Shown here piece by piece: positions 1 to 8,255 of a DNA stretch of 64,000 nt. The first letter of the stretch is position 1, and the number at the start of each line of letters is the position of its first letter. A model generated the notes under the pieces. It was not told where the DNA came from and searched no databases. It was given only the letters and a program-made list of their open reading frames with translations. A program made the position numbers and the translations under genes. Origin of the DNA: Desulfobacterales bacterium (GTDB lineage Bacteria; Desulfobacterota; Desulfobacteria; Desulfobacterales; SpSt-501); contig JALOOU010000014.1 in assembly GCA_025454255.1 (NCBI GenBank), positions 1 to 64,000 on the forward strand, given 5' to 3'.

Positions 1-1
1 G

Positions 2-814
2 CCGGGCGGCTCGCGCGCGGTGACGCTTCTCATGCTGCTGCGCAAGTTCATCCTGGCGGTGCTCTTCGTCATCGTCGCACTGATCACCCTCTCCTCCATC
101 GGGGTCGACATCGCCCCCCTGATCGCCGGCGCCGGGGTGGTGGGGCTTGCCATCGGCTTCGGCTCCCAGACCCTGGTGAAGGACATCATCGCCGGGATCT
201 TCTTCCTGACCGACGATGCCTTCAGGATCGGCGACTATGTCGAGGCGGGCAGCGCCAAGGGCACGGTGGCGCAGATGTCCCTGCGTTCGCTGAAACTGCG
301 CCACCCGCGCGGGATGCTCTACACCGTGCCCTTCGGCGACCTGAAGACGGTGACCAACTTCAGCCGGGACTACATCATCACCAAGCTCGACGTGCGCCTG
401 CGCTTCGACGCCGACCTCGAAAAGGTCCGCAAGATCATCAAAAAGATCAACAAGGAGGTCATGCAGGACGAGGAGCACCGCGCCGCGCTCCTGAGCGACA
501 TCAAGTCCACCGGCGTGCGCGAGATCGACGACTCGGCCATGATTTTGCGCGTGAAGTTCAAGACCGTGCCGGGCAAGCAGTTCGGACTGCGCCGGGAGAT
601 CTTCGCCCGCCTGCAGAAGGCCTTCCAGACGAGCGGGATCGAATTCGCCCACCGCAACGTGACGGTCTACCTGCCGCCGGAGATCCAATCCAAACCGTTG
701 AGCGAGATGACGGAAAAAGAGATCAAGGCGCTCGAGGCCGGGGCCGCGGCCGCGGCGGCGACCGCCCAGGCCGAGGAGGAAAAAAAGGCCAAGGAGAAGC
801 CTAAAACGGCCTGA
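2..814 (+). CDS. MscS-family mechanosensitive channel, 5'-truncated by window edge
   Basis: The reading frame is open to base 2, so the N-terminus lies outside the window; about 270 residues are visible. The first part is a hydrophobic pore helix region followed by the typical MscS beta-domain stretch (GVVGLAIGFGSQTLVKD, then GDYVEAG about 20 residues later), then an alpha/beta C-terminal domain ending in an Ala/Lys/Glu-rich tail (about the last 35 residues). Known members open under membrane tension and release solutes on osmotic downshock in the inner membrane. A GTG at base 20 is only an internal codon and should not be taken as the start. The stop overlaps an ATG of the next frame, but the next gene more likely starts at 856. 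Confidence 0.9.
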   Translation, partial: PGGSRAVTLLMLLRKFILAVLFVIVALITLSSIGVDIAPLIAGAGVVGLAIGFGSQTLVKDIIAGIFFLTDDAFRIGDYVEAGSAKGTVAQMSLRSLKLRHPRGMLYTVPFGDLKTVTNFSRDYIITKLDVRLRFDADLEKVRKIIKKINKEVMQDEEHRAALLSDIKSTGVREIDDSAMILRVKFKTVPGKQFGLRREIFARLQKAFQTSGIEFAHRNVTVYLPPEIQSKPLSEMTEKEIKALEAGAAAAAATAQAEEEKKAKEKPKTA

Positions 815-855
815 TGAGGCTTCCATTCAAACTTCAGCCCACAGGAGGTGCCGGC

Positions 856-1128
856 ATGAGAAGTTTTCGAATCGTGGTGATCGTGGCGGCGGCGGCGCTG
901 CTCTGCGGCTGCGCCGGCAAGATGAACGAGGTGCGGCTCGGCATGACCCGCGAGCAGGTCGTCAGTGCGGTCGGCGCCCCGAGCAGCACCAGCGAGATGG
1001 GCGCCACAACCTATCTGAAATACCAGTTGTGCAGCGACTGGATCTTTACCGACCGCTACTATGTGCGCCTCACCGACGGCAAGGTGGATGCGTTCGGCCG
1101 GGTGGGGGATTTCAACCTGGGGTATTGA
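856..1128 (+). CDS. small SmpA/OmlA (BamE-like) lipoprotein
   Basis: A 90-residue protein with a lipoprotein signal: basic start, hydrophobic helix and lipobox LLCGC, so lipidation is expected near residue 20. The mature part has the SmpA/OmlA pattern (VRLGMTREQVVSAVGAP) followed by beta-strand segments. BamE-type domains are found in the outer-membrane assembly machine and in many unrelated envelope lipoproteins, so a specific role is not claimed. The start at 856 is preferred over an in-frame ATG at 814 because AGGAGGTG sits just upstream (about 843-850) and the signal peptide begins there. Confidence 0.82.
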   Translation: MRSFRIVVIVAAAALLCGCAGKMNEVRLGMTREQVVSAVGAPSSTSEMGATTYLKYQLCSDWIFTDRYYVRLTDGKVDAFGRVGDFNLGY

Positions 1129-1147
1129 TCGGATCAGGGTCGTTTGA

Positions 1148-1300
1148 TCACGAGGATTCTTCGCCCCACACTTCTTCGAGAAGTTTCAGAATCAGGGTGT
1201 CTTTCAGGAAATCGCAATGTCCGTATGATGGTCCGACGGGACGCTGAACCGTCGGTTGGGAGAAGCGGGTAATTCCTTCGTCGTCATCGTCATATTGCAT
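1148..1300 (-). CDS. 50-residue acidic hypothetical protein
   Basis: Reading the minus strand between the converging lipoprotein and hydrolase genes gives an open frame of 50 codons starting ATG at 1300 and ending TGA at 1148. It begins MQYDDDDEGITRF, contains HCDFLKDTLILKLLEEVW and ends GEESS. The C-terminal half is a plausible amphipathic helix. It follows the hydrolase-OsmC gene on the same strand by 38 bases, so it may be the last gene of that transcript. No good Shine-Dalgarno is seen directly upstream. No family is recognised; the protein-like composition is the main support. Confidence 0.5.
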   Translation of the reverse strand: MQYDDDDEGITRFSQPTVQRPVGPSYGHCDFLKDTLILKLLEEVWGEESS

Positions 1301-1338
1301 GGCAAATGACGATGCGTGCGGCAGACCGCAGGGCTTCC

Positions 1339-2562
1339 TCAGGGCTCGCTCAAGCGGGTTCGGATCTCCACCTCCGAGGTCAGGGTTTTGTGCACCGGGC
1401 AGCGGTCGGCGATCTGCAGCAGCCGCTGCCGCTGCTCTTCGTCGAGCGGGCCTTCGATCTCGATCTCGCGTTCGATGCGGTCGAGCATGCCCTCCTTGAG
1501 TTCGCAGCTCGCGCAGTCGACGGCATGGATTTTGGCGTGCGTCAACCGGACGGTGGCGGCATCGAGCGGCCAGCCCTTGCGGTCGGCGTACATGCGCAGC
1601 GTCATCGAGGTGCAGGCCCCGAGAGCGGCCACCAGCAGGTCGAAAGGGGTGGGTCCCTGGTCGCTGCCCCCCACCGCCGCCGGTTCGTCCGCGATCAGGC
1701 TGTGGCGGTTCACCCGGACCTCCGTGAGCAACCCGCCCGGGCCGGTGCGGGCCGCGATGCGGTTGTCCTGCGGCGGCGCGGCGGCCCGTTCCGCAGCCGG
1801 CCGTGCGATGTAGCGTCTGGCCCAGGCCGCGATGACCGCCCCGGCATAGCGGGAATCGGAGGATTTGGAGAGCAGGTGGTCGGCCCGGTCGAGCGAGACG
1901 AAGCTCTTGGGGTGGCGGGCCGCCTGAAAAATTAGGGCTGCGTTTTCGATGCCGACGGTGTCGTCCACTGGTGAATGCATGACCAGCAGGGCGCGGTTCA
2001 GCTCCCGCATCACCTCCTCCGGGTCGACTGCGGCCAGGTCGTCCAGAAACTTTTTGCGCAGCACGAAATTCCGGCCGGAGATCTCCACCTGGGCTTCGCC
2101 GGCGGCGCGGATGGTCTCGGCGGCGGGCCCGAGCACATGCGAAACATGGCCCGGGTCGGCGGGGGCGGCGATGGTCACCACCGCCTTGGAGGCGGGGATG
2201 GAGGGGGCCGCCTTCAACACGGCGGCGCCGCCGAGGGAGTGGCCGACCAGCAGCGTGGGGCCCTCGAAGCGGGACTCCATGAAGCGGGCCGCCGCGATCA
2301 GGTCCTCGACGTTGGAGAGAAAGCTCGTGTCGGCGAAGTCCCCGCCGCTTTCGCCCAGGCCGGTGAAGTCGAAGCGCAGGACCGCGATCCCCTCGCGCGC
2401 CAGGGCGCGGGAGATGTGGTAGGCCGCCCGGACGTTCTTCGAGCAGGTGAAGCAGTGGGCGAACAAGGCATAGGCGGCGGGCTTGCCGTCGAGCGGCAGA
2501 TCCAAAAGGGCCGCCAAACGGTGGCCTCCCGGCCCGGGAAAATCGAATTTCTGCAGCTGCAT
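1339..2562 (-). CDS. alpha/beta hydrolase - OsmC family fusion protein
   Basis: A 407-residue two-domain protein. Residues 1-255 are an alpha/beta hydrolase with the nucleophile elbow GHSLGG near residue 108 and a late Asp/His pair (DHLL). Residues 270-407 are an OsmC/Ohr domain with the two conserved cysteines in LGACTSM and CPVHKTL, the pair used in known members for thiol-based peroxide reduction. This fusion architecture is recurrent in proteobacteria; the hydrolase substrate is unknown. AGGAAGGA lies 7 bases before the ATG. Likely cytoplasmic and related to oxidative or organic-peroxide stress by family, which is inference. Confidence 0.9.
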   Translation of the reverse strand: MQLQKFDFPGPGGHRLAALLDLPLDGKPAAYALFAHCFTCSKNVRAAYHISRALAREGIAVLRFDFTGLGESGGDFADTSFLSNVEDLIAAARFMESRFEGPTLLVGHSLGGAAVLKAAPSIPASKAVVTIAAPADPGHVSHVLGPAAETIRAAGEAQVEISGRNFVLRKKFLDDLAAVDPEEVMRELNRALLVMHSPVDDTVGIENAALIFQAARHPKSFVSLDRADHLLSKSSDSRYAGAVIAAWARRYIARPAAERAAAPPQDNRIAARTGPGGLLTEVRVNRHSLIADEPAAVGGSDQGPTPFDLLVAALGACTSMTLRMYADRKGWPLDAATVRLTHAKIHAVDCASCELKEGMLDRIEREIEIEGPLDEEQRQRLLQIADRCPVHKTLTSEVEIRTRLSEP

Positions 2563-2640
2563 GGAGAGTCCTTCCTGAACATCCGCACTGTCGTCCGGTC
2601 GGCGCCTGGGCGAGAACCGAGCGGCCCCGTGCGGGCCTGT

Positions 2641-2669
2641 TTTTAACTACGGCAAATAAAGAGCGTCAA
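2641..2669 (-). promoter_or_regulatory. possible sigma70-type promoter of the hydrolase-OsmC gene
   Basis: On the minus strand TTGACG (2669-2664) is followed after 17 bases by TTAAAA (2646-2641), about 80 bases before the ATG at 2562. The -35 is good, the -10 is weak, but the AT-rich patch is unusual in this GC-rich sequence. Confidence 0.35.
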
Positions 2670-2735
2670 CCTACCCCGCCGGTGGGATGCGGCCGGGACG
2701 AACGGGTCCTCATGGGGGCCGGTCCGGCTGCGGGT

Positions 2736-3779
2736 TCAATCCTCTGCGCGCTGAAATTCGGCCCGCACCGCGGCGGCGATCTGCTCCGGGAAGCCCACGC
2801 AGATGCTCTCGTTGTAGAGGGTCCTGAGCGCGGTCGCATCCGGGGTGGCCAGCACCGGATTGTAGTAGATTCGCGGTGAAAAGACCAGGCGCAGACGCGC
2901 GAACTCATCCTCCTGCCTGCCCGGGAAAAAGCAGACGTTGAAACTGTAGATGCCCATCCGGTCGTAGGCCGCCATGGCCGCGGCGAGTCCTTGGGCGATT
3001 GCCTTCAGATCCTCCACGCTCAGGTCCAGCAGGGTGCGGCAGCCCGCGACCACCCCCACCACGTCGCCGACGACGCCGAAGGGCGCAAAACTCGCCAGCC
3101 ATTCGATGCGGCCGATCCGCCCGAAGTAGCGGCTGCCGTCGGCCTTCTCTGCCGCCGCCAGCTCGTCCCAGTAGGCGGCGCCGTGAAGCGACGCATACGC
3201 CTGCGCGGCGGCGAGCTCCTCGCGCAGCTGATTGGGGGCCGTCGAGCTTGCGAAAATCTGCAGGTGGGGGTGGATGAGCGAGCTGCCGGAGGCGGGCATG
3301 TAGTTCCAGCTCAGCAGGTAGTAGACGGCCTCCGAGTGTCGGATGGCGCGGACGCGCCGGAAGAAGTCGAGGGCCAGGGCGAGGCCGTTTGCGATGCGCT
3401 CGGGCTCGATCTCGGCCATGGGGATGTAGTGGCGGCGGCCGAGCGTGGCCACGGCCCCCAGGCCGTCGTAGGGGGCGATATTGGGAAAGAGCGTCATCTC
3501 ATCGCGGACGAGGCGGCCCTCCGCGAGGATCTCCGCCGGAAAGCAGGGGGTGAGCCGGAGCAGCTTCTCCGGACAGAAGGGGCAGGTGGCCTGCGAGGCT
3601 TCGATCAACCGCGTGAGATCCGGTTTTTCGAACCGCAGCGTGCGGAAATGGCAGATGCGCGATGTCCGGCCGGTGAGGGGATCGGCGCGGACCTCGACGG
3701 GGATGGCTTTTTTTTGCATGGCGCTGCCCGGGTCCAGAATGACGGCCTCTTTCCGAGTCACTGCAAATCGAATGGGCAT
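2736..3779 (-). CDS. HIT-superfamily galactose-1-phosphate uridylyltransferase-like protein
   Basis: A 347-residue protein with a CPFCPEK zinc-type motif near residue 75 and the HIT/GalT histidine motif HPHLQIF near residue 178. Family members transfer nucleotide groups between sugar or nucleoside phosphates; the exact substrate here is not evident and Leloir partner genes are not adjacent. The start at 3779 is chosen because GGAGGAGG lies just upstream and the longer in-frame extension to 3911 is low-complexity and runs into the flavin reductase gene. Alternative: an ADP-glucose or other HIT-type phosphorylase. Confidence 0.82.
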   Translation of the reverse strand: MPIRFAVTRKEAVILDPGSAMQKKAIPVEVRADPLTGRTSRICHFRTLRFEKPDLTRLIEASQATCPFCPEKLLRLTPCFPAEILAEGRLVRDEMTLFPNIAPYDGLGAVATLGRRHYIPMAEIEPERIANGLALALDFFRRVRAIRHSEAVYYLLSWNYMPASGSSLIHPHLQIFASSTAPNQLREELAAAQAYASLHGAAYWDELAAAEKADGSRYFGRIGRIEWLASFAPFGVVGDVVGVVAGCRTLLDLSVEDLKAIAQGLAAAMAAYDRMGIYSFNVCFFPGRQEDEFARLRLVFSPRIYYNPVLATPDATALRTLYNESICVGFPEQIAAAVRAEFQRAED

Positions 3780-3820
3780 CGTTCGCCTCCTCCTGCCGCT
3801 GTCCGTGCTTGCGGTCGCGT

Positions 3821-4507
3821 CTAATAGAAGACTTCCGAGAACACCAGGGACCCCGGGAAGCGCTCGTCGGCCAAGAGGGTCGCGTCCCGGATCATCTCCT
3901 GCCGGCCGCACAGATAGAAATCATAGGCGCCGGCCGGCAGCTGCGCGCGCAGGTAGTCCGTCACCCGGCCACGGTAATGCCCCGCGGCCGCAGCGCGGCC
4001 GCCCGAGAGGCAGGGCACATAGGCGGCCGCCTTTTCCCGCAGAAGATCGCCGTAGAAGAGCTCCTCCTGCGCCGCCACGCCGTGCAGCAGGATGAAGCCC
4101 GAGACGCCGGCGGCGGCCATGGCGCAGAACGGCGCAACGCCGGTGCCGGTCGCCGCGAAGACCGCCGGCCGCGCGGAGGCCTGAAAGGTGAAATACCCGT
4201 GCGGTCCGGTGAAGACCAACTCCGCTCCAAGGGGGATTTCGGCCAGCCGAGCGGAGAGCCCGCCGGTTGCCACCCGTCGGAGGCAAAGCCGGATGATCTC
4301 CTCGCCGGGCGCCGCGGCGATGGAATAGTCCCTCGCGGCCTCCGCGTGGTGCACGCGCACCCGCTGGCCCGGCGTAAACGTGAAGCCCGCCGGTTTTGCA
4401 AGGCTGAGTTCGAAGGCGCTCGCGGCGAGCGGGCGGCGGGCGAGCAGGCGGGTCCGAAACGCAGCGGGGCCGCTGCGGCCGGGGGATTCGGCCGTCACCG
4501 TTTCCAT
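3821..4507 (-). CDS. FAD-binding ferredoxin reductase-type oxidoreductase
   Basis: A 228-residue protein with the FNR-family layout: an N-terminal FAD barrel with RDYSIA (flavin binding, about residue 59), then a nucleotide-binding domain starting ATGTGVAPF (about 119) with CGRQEM and a C-terminal aromatic FY. It carries no iron-sulfur cluster motif, so it probably works as a NAD(P)H-flavin electron shuttle with an unknown partner. The gene start overlaps the end of the corrinoid adenosyltransferase gene by 13 bases, which suggests co-translation and possibly a role in reducing corrinoid or another cofactor; that role is inference. Confidence 0.87.
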   Translation of the reverse strand: METVTAESPGRSGPAAFRTRLLARRPLAASAFELSLAKPAGFTFTPGQRVRVHHAEAARDYSIAAAPGEEIIRLCLRRVATGGLSARLAEIPLGAELVFTGPHGYFTFQASARPAVFAATGTGVAPFCAMAAAGVSGFILLHGVAAQEELFYGDLLREKAAAYVPCLSGGRAAAAGHYRGRVTDYLRAQLPAGAYDFYLCGRQEMIRDATLLADERFPGSLVFSEVFY

Positions 4508-5064
4508 AGACGCTCCGCGCTGCCCTGGATGCGGTTGAGATGCCGAGCCAGGACGAAAAGATAGTCGGAGAGGCGGTTGAGATAGACGATGGAGCGCTGC
4601 ATCGACTCGTCGCCCGGAGTCGCCGCCTGCGCCGCGGCAAGCCGCACCACGCGCCGCTCAACTCGGCGGCAGACCGTGCGGGCCAGGTGGGCCCAGGACC
4701 CGGCCGGGCTGCCGCCCGGCAGAATGAACCCGCCCAGTGAGGGCAGCGCTGCATCCATCCGATCGATGGAGCGCTCCAGCGCCGCTGCCGCCTGCGGGTC
4801 GACCGGCGGCAGCAAGCCGGCGGCGGCTGAGCCCGGAGAGGTGGCCAGCCAGGCGCCGATCTCGAAAAGGACCGCCTGGGCGGCTTCGAGCTCGGGGCGC
4901 ACGCCTTCGGCCGGGTGGGGCAGGGAGGCTGCCAGGGCGCCGATCACCGAATTGAGCTCGTCCAGATCGCCGTAGGCCTCGATGCGCTCGTGGTCCTTTG
5001 CGACCCGCTCCCCGCTGAAGAGGCTCGTTTTGCCGCGGTCGCCGCTGCCGGTGTAGATTTTCAT
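4495..5064 (-). CDS. pduO: PduO-type cob(I)alamin adenosyltransferase
   Basis: A 189-residue protein beginning MKIYTGSGDRGKTSLFSGE, the ATP-binding N-terminus of PduO/MMAB-type corrinoid adenosyltransferases, with the later conserved VERRVVRL and LNRLSDYLFVLAR segments. It attaches the adenosyl group of ATP to cob(I)alamin to make coenzyme B12 in the cytoplasm. The start codon shares ATGA with the stop of the upstream threonine dehydratase gene, and the longer open frame upstream is antisense-like sequence inside that gene. Adjacent flavin reductase could supply electrons for Co(II) reduction (inference). Confidence 0.93.
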   Translation of the reverse strand: MKIYTGSGDRGKTSLFSGERVAKDHERIEAYGDLDELNSVIGALAASLPHPAEGVRPELEAAQAVLFEIGAWLATSPGSAAAGLLPPVDPQAAAALERSIDRMDAALPSLGGFILPGGSPAGSWAHLARTVCRRVERRVVRLAAAQAATPGDESMQRSIVYLNRLSDYLFVLARHLNRIQGSAERLWKR

Positions 5065-6044
5065 CCCTTGGCCTCCGCCGTCTCCGCCAGAATCTGGCCC
5101 ATGGTCGGCCCGTCGATGTTGCCGCCGCTCAGGATGACGCCCACGCGGCCCTGGGCCTTGACCTTGCCGCTCAAGAGGGCGGCCAGGCCCAGCGCGCCGG
5201 AGGGCTCGACCACCAGTTTCTGGCGGTAGAAGAGCTCCCGCACCGCCTCCCGGATGGCCTCCTCGGAGACGGTCTGCATTTGCGTGACGTGGCTGAGGAC
5301 CAGGGGGAAGGTGATCCTGCCCAGGCAGGGGGTGCGGGTGCCGTCGGCGATGGTCGGAGGGTTTGCGACCGTCTGCAGGGTGCCGCTGTAAAAGGAGCGC
5401 GTGGCGTCGTCGGCCACCTCCGGCTCGACTCCGACGACGGCACAGTTCGGGTTCATCCCCCGCGCGGCGACGGCGCAGCCGCTCAGGAGCCCCCCGCCGC
5501 CGCACGGGACGAGCAGCTGATCGATGCCGCCGGCCTGCCGGCAGAGCTCCAGGGCGGCGGTCCCCTGACCGGCCACGACGTCGATGTGGTCGTAGGGCGG
5601 GATCAGCGTGAACCCCTGCCGCTTCTGGAGGTCGCGGGCGATCTCCTCGCGGCTGCGCTGCTGCGGGTCGTAAAGGATCACCCGGGCGCCGTAGGCCATG
5701 GTCGCCGCGCGCTTGATGGCGGGCGCATCCTGGGGCATGACCACGGTGGTCGCGATTCCCAGCAGGCGGCCCGTCAGAGCCACGGCCTGGGCGTGGTTGC
5801 CGGAGGAGAAGGTGAGGACCCCGCGGGCCCGCTCCGTGGCCGTCAGCCGCGACATGGCGTTGTAGGCCCCGCGGAACTTGAACGCGCCGATGCGCTGAAA
5901 ATTTTCACACTTCAGAAACACCTCGGCCCCCAGCCGCTCGTTGAGGCTGCGCGAAGTCATGACCGGTGTCACGTTGGCCACCCCGTTCAGGCGGGCGGCG
6001 GCCTCCTGAACCCTTGTCAACCACTCATCGACGGCGGTTTCCAT
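5061..6044 (-). CDS. PLP-dependent threonine dehydratase / serine racemase family
   Basis: A 327-residue fold-type II PLP enzyme: the Schiff-base lysine is in GAFKFRGAYN and the phosphate-binding glycine loop is PCGGGGLLSG. It deaminates threonine (and/or serine) to 2-oxo acids. The length matches catabolic TdcB-type or serine racemase-like enzymes; there is no C-terminal ACT regulatory domain as in biosynthetic IlvA. Start 6044 is preferred to an in-frame ATG at 6158 because the family N-terminus begins there and the extension lies inside the neighbouring lipoprotein gene; GTGAGAAA precedes the ATG. Confidence 0.88.
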   Translation of the reverse strand: METAVDEWLTRVQEAAARLNGVANVTPVMTSRSLNERLGAEVFLKCENFQRIGAFKFRGAYNAMSRLTATERARGVLTFSSGNHAQAVALTGRLLGIATTVVMPQDAPAIKRAATMAYGARVILYDPQQRSREEIARDLQKRQGFTLIPPYDHIDVVAGQGTAALELCRQAGGIDQLLVPCGGGGLLSGCAVAARGMNPNCAVVGVEPEVADDATRSFYSGTLQTVANPPTIADGTRTPCLGRITFPLVLSHVTQMQTVSEEAIREAVRELFYRQKLVVEPSGALGLAALLSGKVKAQGRVGVILSGGNIDGPTMGQILAETAEAKG

Positions 6045-6048
6045 TTTC

Positions 6049-6603
6049 TCACCATTTCTCGCGCGGCAGCGGCTGCCACGGGTAGGCATCCTGCGCGACC
6101 CGCACCCAGGTGAGGCCGCCGGAGTTGCGCCAGGGGTCGAGCACGAGCCCCTTTTCAAACGTTTGGTTCAGCGCGGTGACGACGACGCTGTTGTGCTCCC
6201 GCAGGTCGCTGCCGGGGTGGGCCACGCCCCAGTGCAGCTCGTAGGTCGCAAGCTGCAGCGCCTGCAGGTGCCGCATCAGGTCCTCGGTCCAGTGGTAGCA
6301 AAGCCCGCGCTCGCGGAGGCCCATTTGAATCAGTAGGTTGTGCCAGCGCGCCGGCGGGACCACGCGGTACTCCTCGGCGAGCCGCAGCGAGTGGGTCACG
6401 GCCGCTTCCGCCACGCGGCGGGCCTCGGCCGGGTCGACCCCCGGCCCCAGGCCCTTGAGGCTGCCCTGCAGCGAGGTGATTTTCGAGGCGATCTGCGCCT
6501 CGCCCATCGCCGGTGAGGGTCGGGTGGTCGTGCAGCCGGATGCCAGAACCAGCGCGAGCAGCACGGCCGCCGCCGGGATCGGTAGGGGGGCGGAGCGTTT
6601 CAT
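6049..6603 (-). CDS. lipoprotein with possible papain/transglutaminase-like Cys-His-Asp arrangement
   Basis: A 184-residue protein with a lipoprotein signal ending in the lipobox LASGC (Cys near residue 24). The family is not recognised by name. The mature part has GLCYHW, then EHNSVVV, then LDPWRNSG in that order, each in a hydrophobic setting, which is the Cys-His-Asp order of papain-like and transglutaminase-like folds. Catalysis is not shown. The gene sits between SMUG1 and threonine dehydratase on the same strand with only 4-6 base gaps, so it is probably co-transcribed. Confidence 0.72.
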   Translation of the reverse strand: MKRSAPLPIPAAAVLLALVLASGCTTTRPSPAMGEAQIASKITSLQGSLKGLGPGVDPAEARRVAEAAVTHSLRLAEEYRVVPPARWHNLLIQMGLRERGLCYHWTEDLMRHLQALQLATYELHWGVAHPGSDLREHNSVVVTALNQTFEKGLVLDPWRNSGGLTWVRVAQDAYPWQPLPREKW

Positions 6604-6609
6604 GAGAGC

Positions 6610-7320
6610 TCAAACCTCGATGCCCATGGATTTCAATTCGCCGGCGATGAGCGCCTCCCACCCGCGGTTGGCCCTGGGGTTGGCCGGGCTCGGGTGGGTG
6701 ACGGCGCCGACAAACACATTCAGCCCCCCCAGCGCACGGCGCGCGCGTTCGGCGGCAAAGCGCCCGATGCCGACGACGTGCGCGGGCGCCAGGGTTTCGA
6801 TGGTGCGGCGCAGCGCACGGTCGCAAACGGCGAACAGCGGCGTCGCCTCCGCCGCCCTGAGCTTGTCGGGCGTCAGGTTGGCGCCGCTTTGGGTAATGAA
6901 CAGCAACGGGCAGTAGTTGACTACGAAGAAGCGTTCGAAGAAATCCTCGGCCGCGCCGAACTTTTTGCGGGCCCACCCCCACAGCCGTTGTCCGCTCACC
7001 TCGCGCCGGGTGCAGGCGAAGCCGGTGACCGGCCGCTTGGGGTGCGGCCGCGCGGGGGCGCCGACGGGGCCCTGGATTCCCATCCAGTCGCGCACCGCGC
7101 CGATCTCCCCGAACGGCACGCCGGTCTGGGCCATGCCCCACGGGCCCGGGTTCATCCCCACCAGAACGGCCGGCCGCGGCCGCCGGCCGAAGCGGCGCAG
7201 ATACTCCCGGTAGGGCGCGCGGGCGTAGTCGAGCGGGTTGTAGACATGGGCGACGGGCGGGCCGAAGCTAAGCCGCGCGAGTCCGGCGGCCAGCTCGACG
7301 GTGATCTGCTCAAGGCTCAC
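6610..7320 (-). CDS. SMUG1-type single-strand-selective uracil-DNA glycosylase
   Basis: A 236-residue protein with the two SMUG1 signatures: GMNPGPWGMAQTGVPFGE (active-site water/uracil pocket, about residue 55) and the C-terminal THPSPANPRAN with the catalytic His in HPSP. SMUG1 removes uracil and oxidised pyrimidines from DNA. It is well known in animals and found in a minority of bacteria, including some Desulfobacterota. The gene starts 3 bases after the stop of the DUF6962 membrane gene. Confidence 0.9.
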   Translation of the reverse strand: MSLEQITVELAAGLARLSFGPPVAHVYNPLDYARAPYREYLRRFGRRPRPAVLVGMNPGPWGMAQTGVPFGEIGAVRDWMGIQGPVGAPARPHPKRPVTGFACTRREVSGQRLWGWARKKFGAAEDFFERFFVVNYCPLLFITQSGANLTPDKLRAAEATPLFAVCDRALRRTIETLAPAHVVGIGRFAAERARRALGGLNVFVGAVTHPSPANPRANRGWEALIAGELKSMGIEV

Positions 7321-7323
7321 GGC

Positions 7324-7965
7324 CTACCCGCCCCCGGCGATGCCTTTGCACAAAAGCACCAGGCCCGCCGTCTGCACGAGATGAAAAATCCCATTGTGAT
7401 CGAATTCCCAGATCCATTTGAAGCGCAGGCCGTTGCAGGCCTGCAGGGCGGCGGCAATCCCGCTCAGAAGCACGCCGGCAGCGATCCAGCCAGCGCCGCT
7501 CAGCGCGCTGGCGGCAGCCAGAGCGGTGTAGCCCACGAGGGCGGCCGCCAGGACCACCCCCTCGAACACGATGAACACCCGGAACAGCCCGTTCCAGCGC
7601 CGGCTGACGAGAAAAACCAAGGCGCCGGTCGCAAGCCACAGCGGCAGGCTGCGGCGGCCGGCCTCGGGCCCAAACAGATCGAGCGTCAGGCCGGCGCCGA
7701 AAAGGGCCAGCGCCATGCCCAGCAGAAACGTCAGCGCCTGCCATACTGCGTTGCGGAGCCCTCGCGGCCATACCAGCCCGTGGTAGAGGGCGCCCAAACC
7801 GGCCGATCCGGCAATCAGGCCGAGCGGCCAGGACCAGAGCTGGATGCGCCATGCCCCCCCCGGTTGCGCGGCGTGCAGGTAAAGGAGGCCGCTGAGGGCA
7901 ACGATGCTCAGCAGCAGGTCGGTTGCGGCCGTGCTGCGCTCGGTGGGGCTATCGCTCAGCGGCAT
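7324..7965 (-). CDS. seven-helix integral membrane protein (DUF6962-like)
   Basis: A 213-residue hydrophobic protein with about six or seven membrane helices. Polar residues inside or next to helices include LYHG in an early helix and the C-terminal FDHNGIFHLVQ, a His/Asp pattern that resembles the metal site of CREST hydrolases (alkaline ceramidases, PAQR receptors). The function is not known. Start 7965 is the first ATG of the hydrophobic protein; it overlaps the end of the upstream small gene by 10 bases. Confidence 0.72.
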   Translation of the reverse strand: MPLSDSPTERSTAATDLLLSIVALSGLLYLHAAQPGGAWRIQLWSWPLGLIAGSAGLGALYHGLVWPRGLRNAVWQALTFLLGMALALFGAGLTLDLFGPEAGRRSLPLWLATGALVFLVSRRWNGLFRVFIVFEGVVLAAALVGYTALAAASALSGAGWIAAGVLLSGIAAALQACNGLRFKWIWEFDHNGIFHLVQTAGLVLLCKGIAGGG

Positions 7966-8192
7966 CGGTTGCGCGGCCTGCGGGCGGATGCCCGTTTCAT
8001 GCGGCAGCCGGCGGGGGTCAGGCAGTAGGCCGGCTCGCTGTCCGGGCCGCACAGAGACGAGGCATCCATGCGCTCGATGAGGCCCTGGGTCTCCAGTGCG
8101 CTCAGCATCTCGCGGTTGCCCAAATGATGACCTGGGTAAAAGACCCCATTTTGCATCTTGTGCAGGATCCGCAGAGGCATCGAATGGGTCAT
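7956..8192 (-). CDS. small winged-helix-like hypothetical protein
   Basis: A 78-residue protein. Residues 25-70 (NREMLSALETQGLIERM ... PAYCLTPAGCRM) read like the recognition helix and wing of a small winged-helix domain, as in one-domain transcription regulators. It overlaps the membrane gene downstream by 10 bases. No named family is recognised; a DNA-binding role is inference. Confidence 0.55.
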   Translation of the reverse strand: MTHSMPLRILHKMQNGVFYPGHHLGNREMLSALETQGLIERMDASSLCGPDSEPAYCLTPAGCRMKRASARRPRNRCR

Positions 8193-8255
8193 CCGTGCGC
8201 GCCGCGCCGGCGGTTGGGGGCCGGCGGCAGGCCGCGGCGCGGAGGTTCGGGCATC

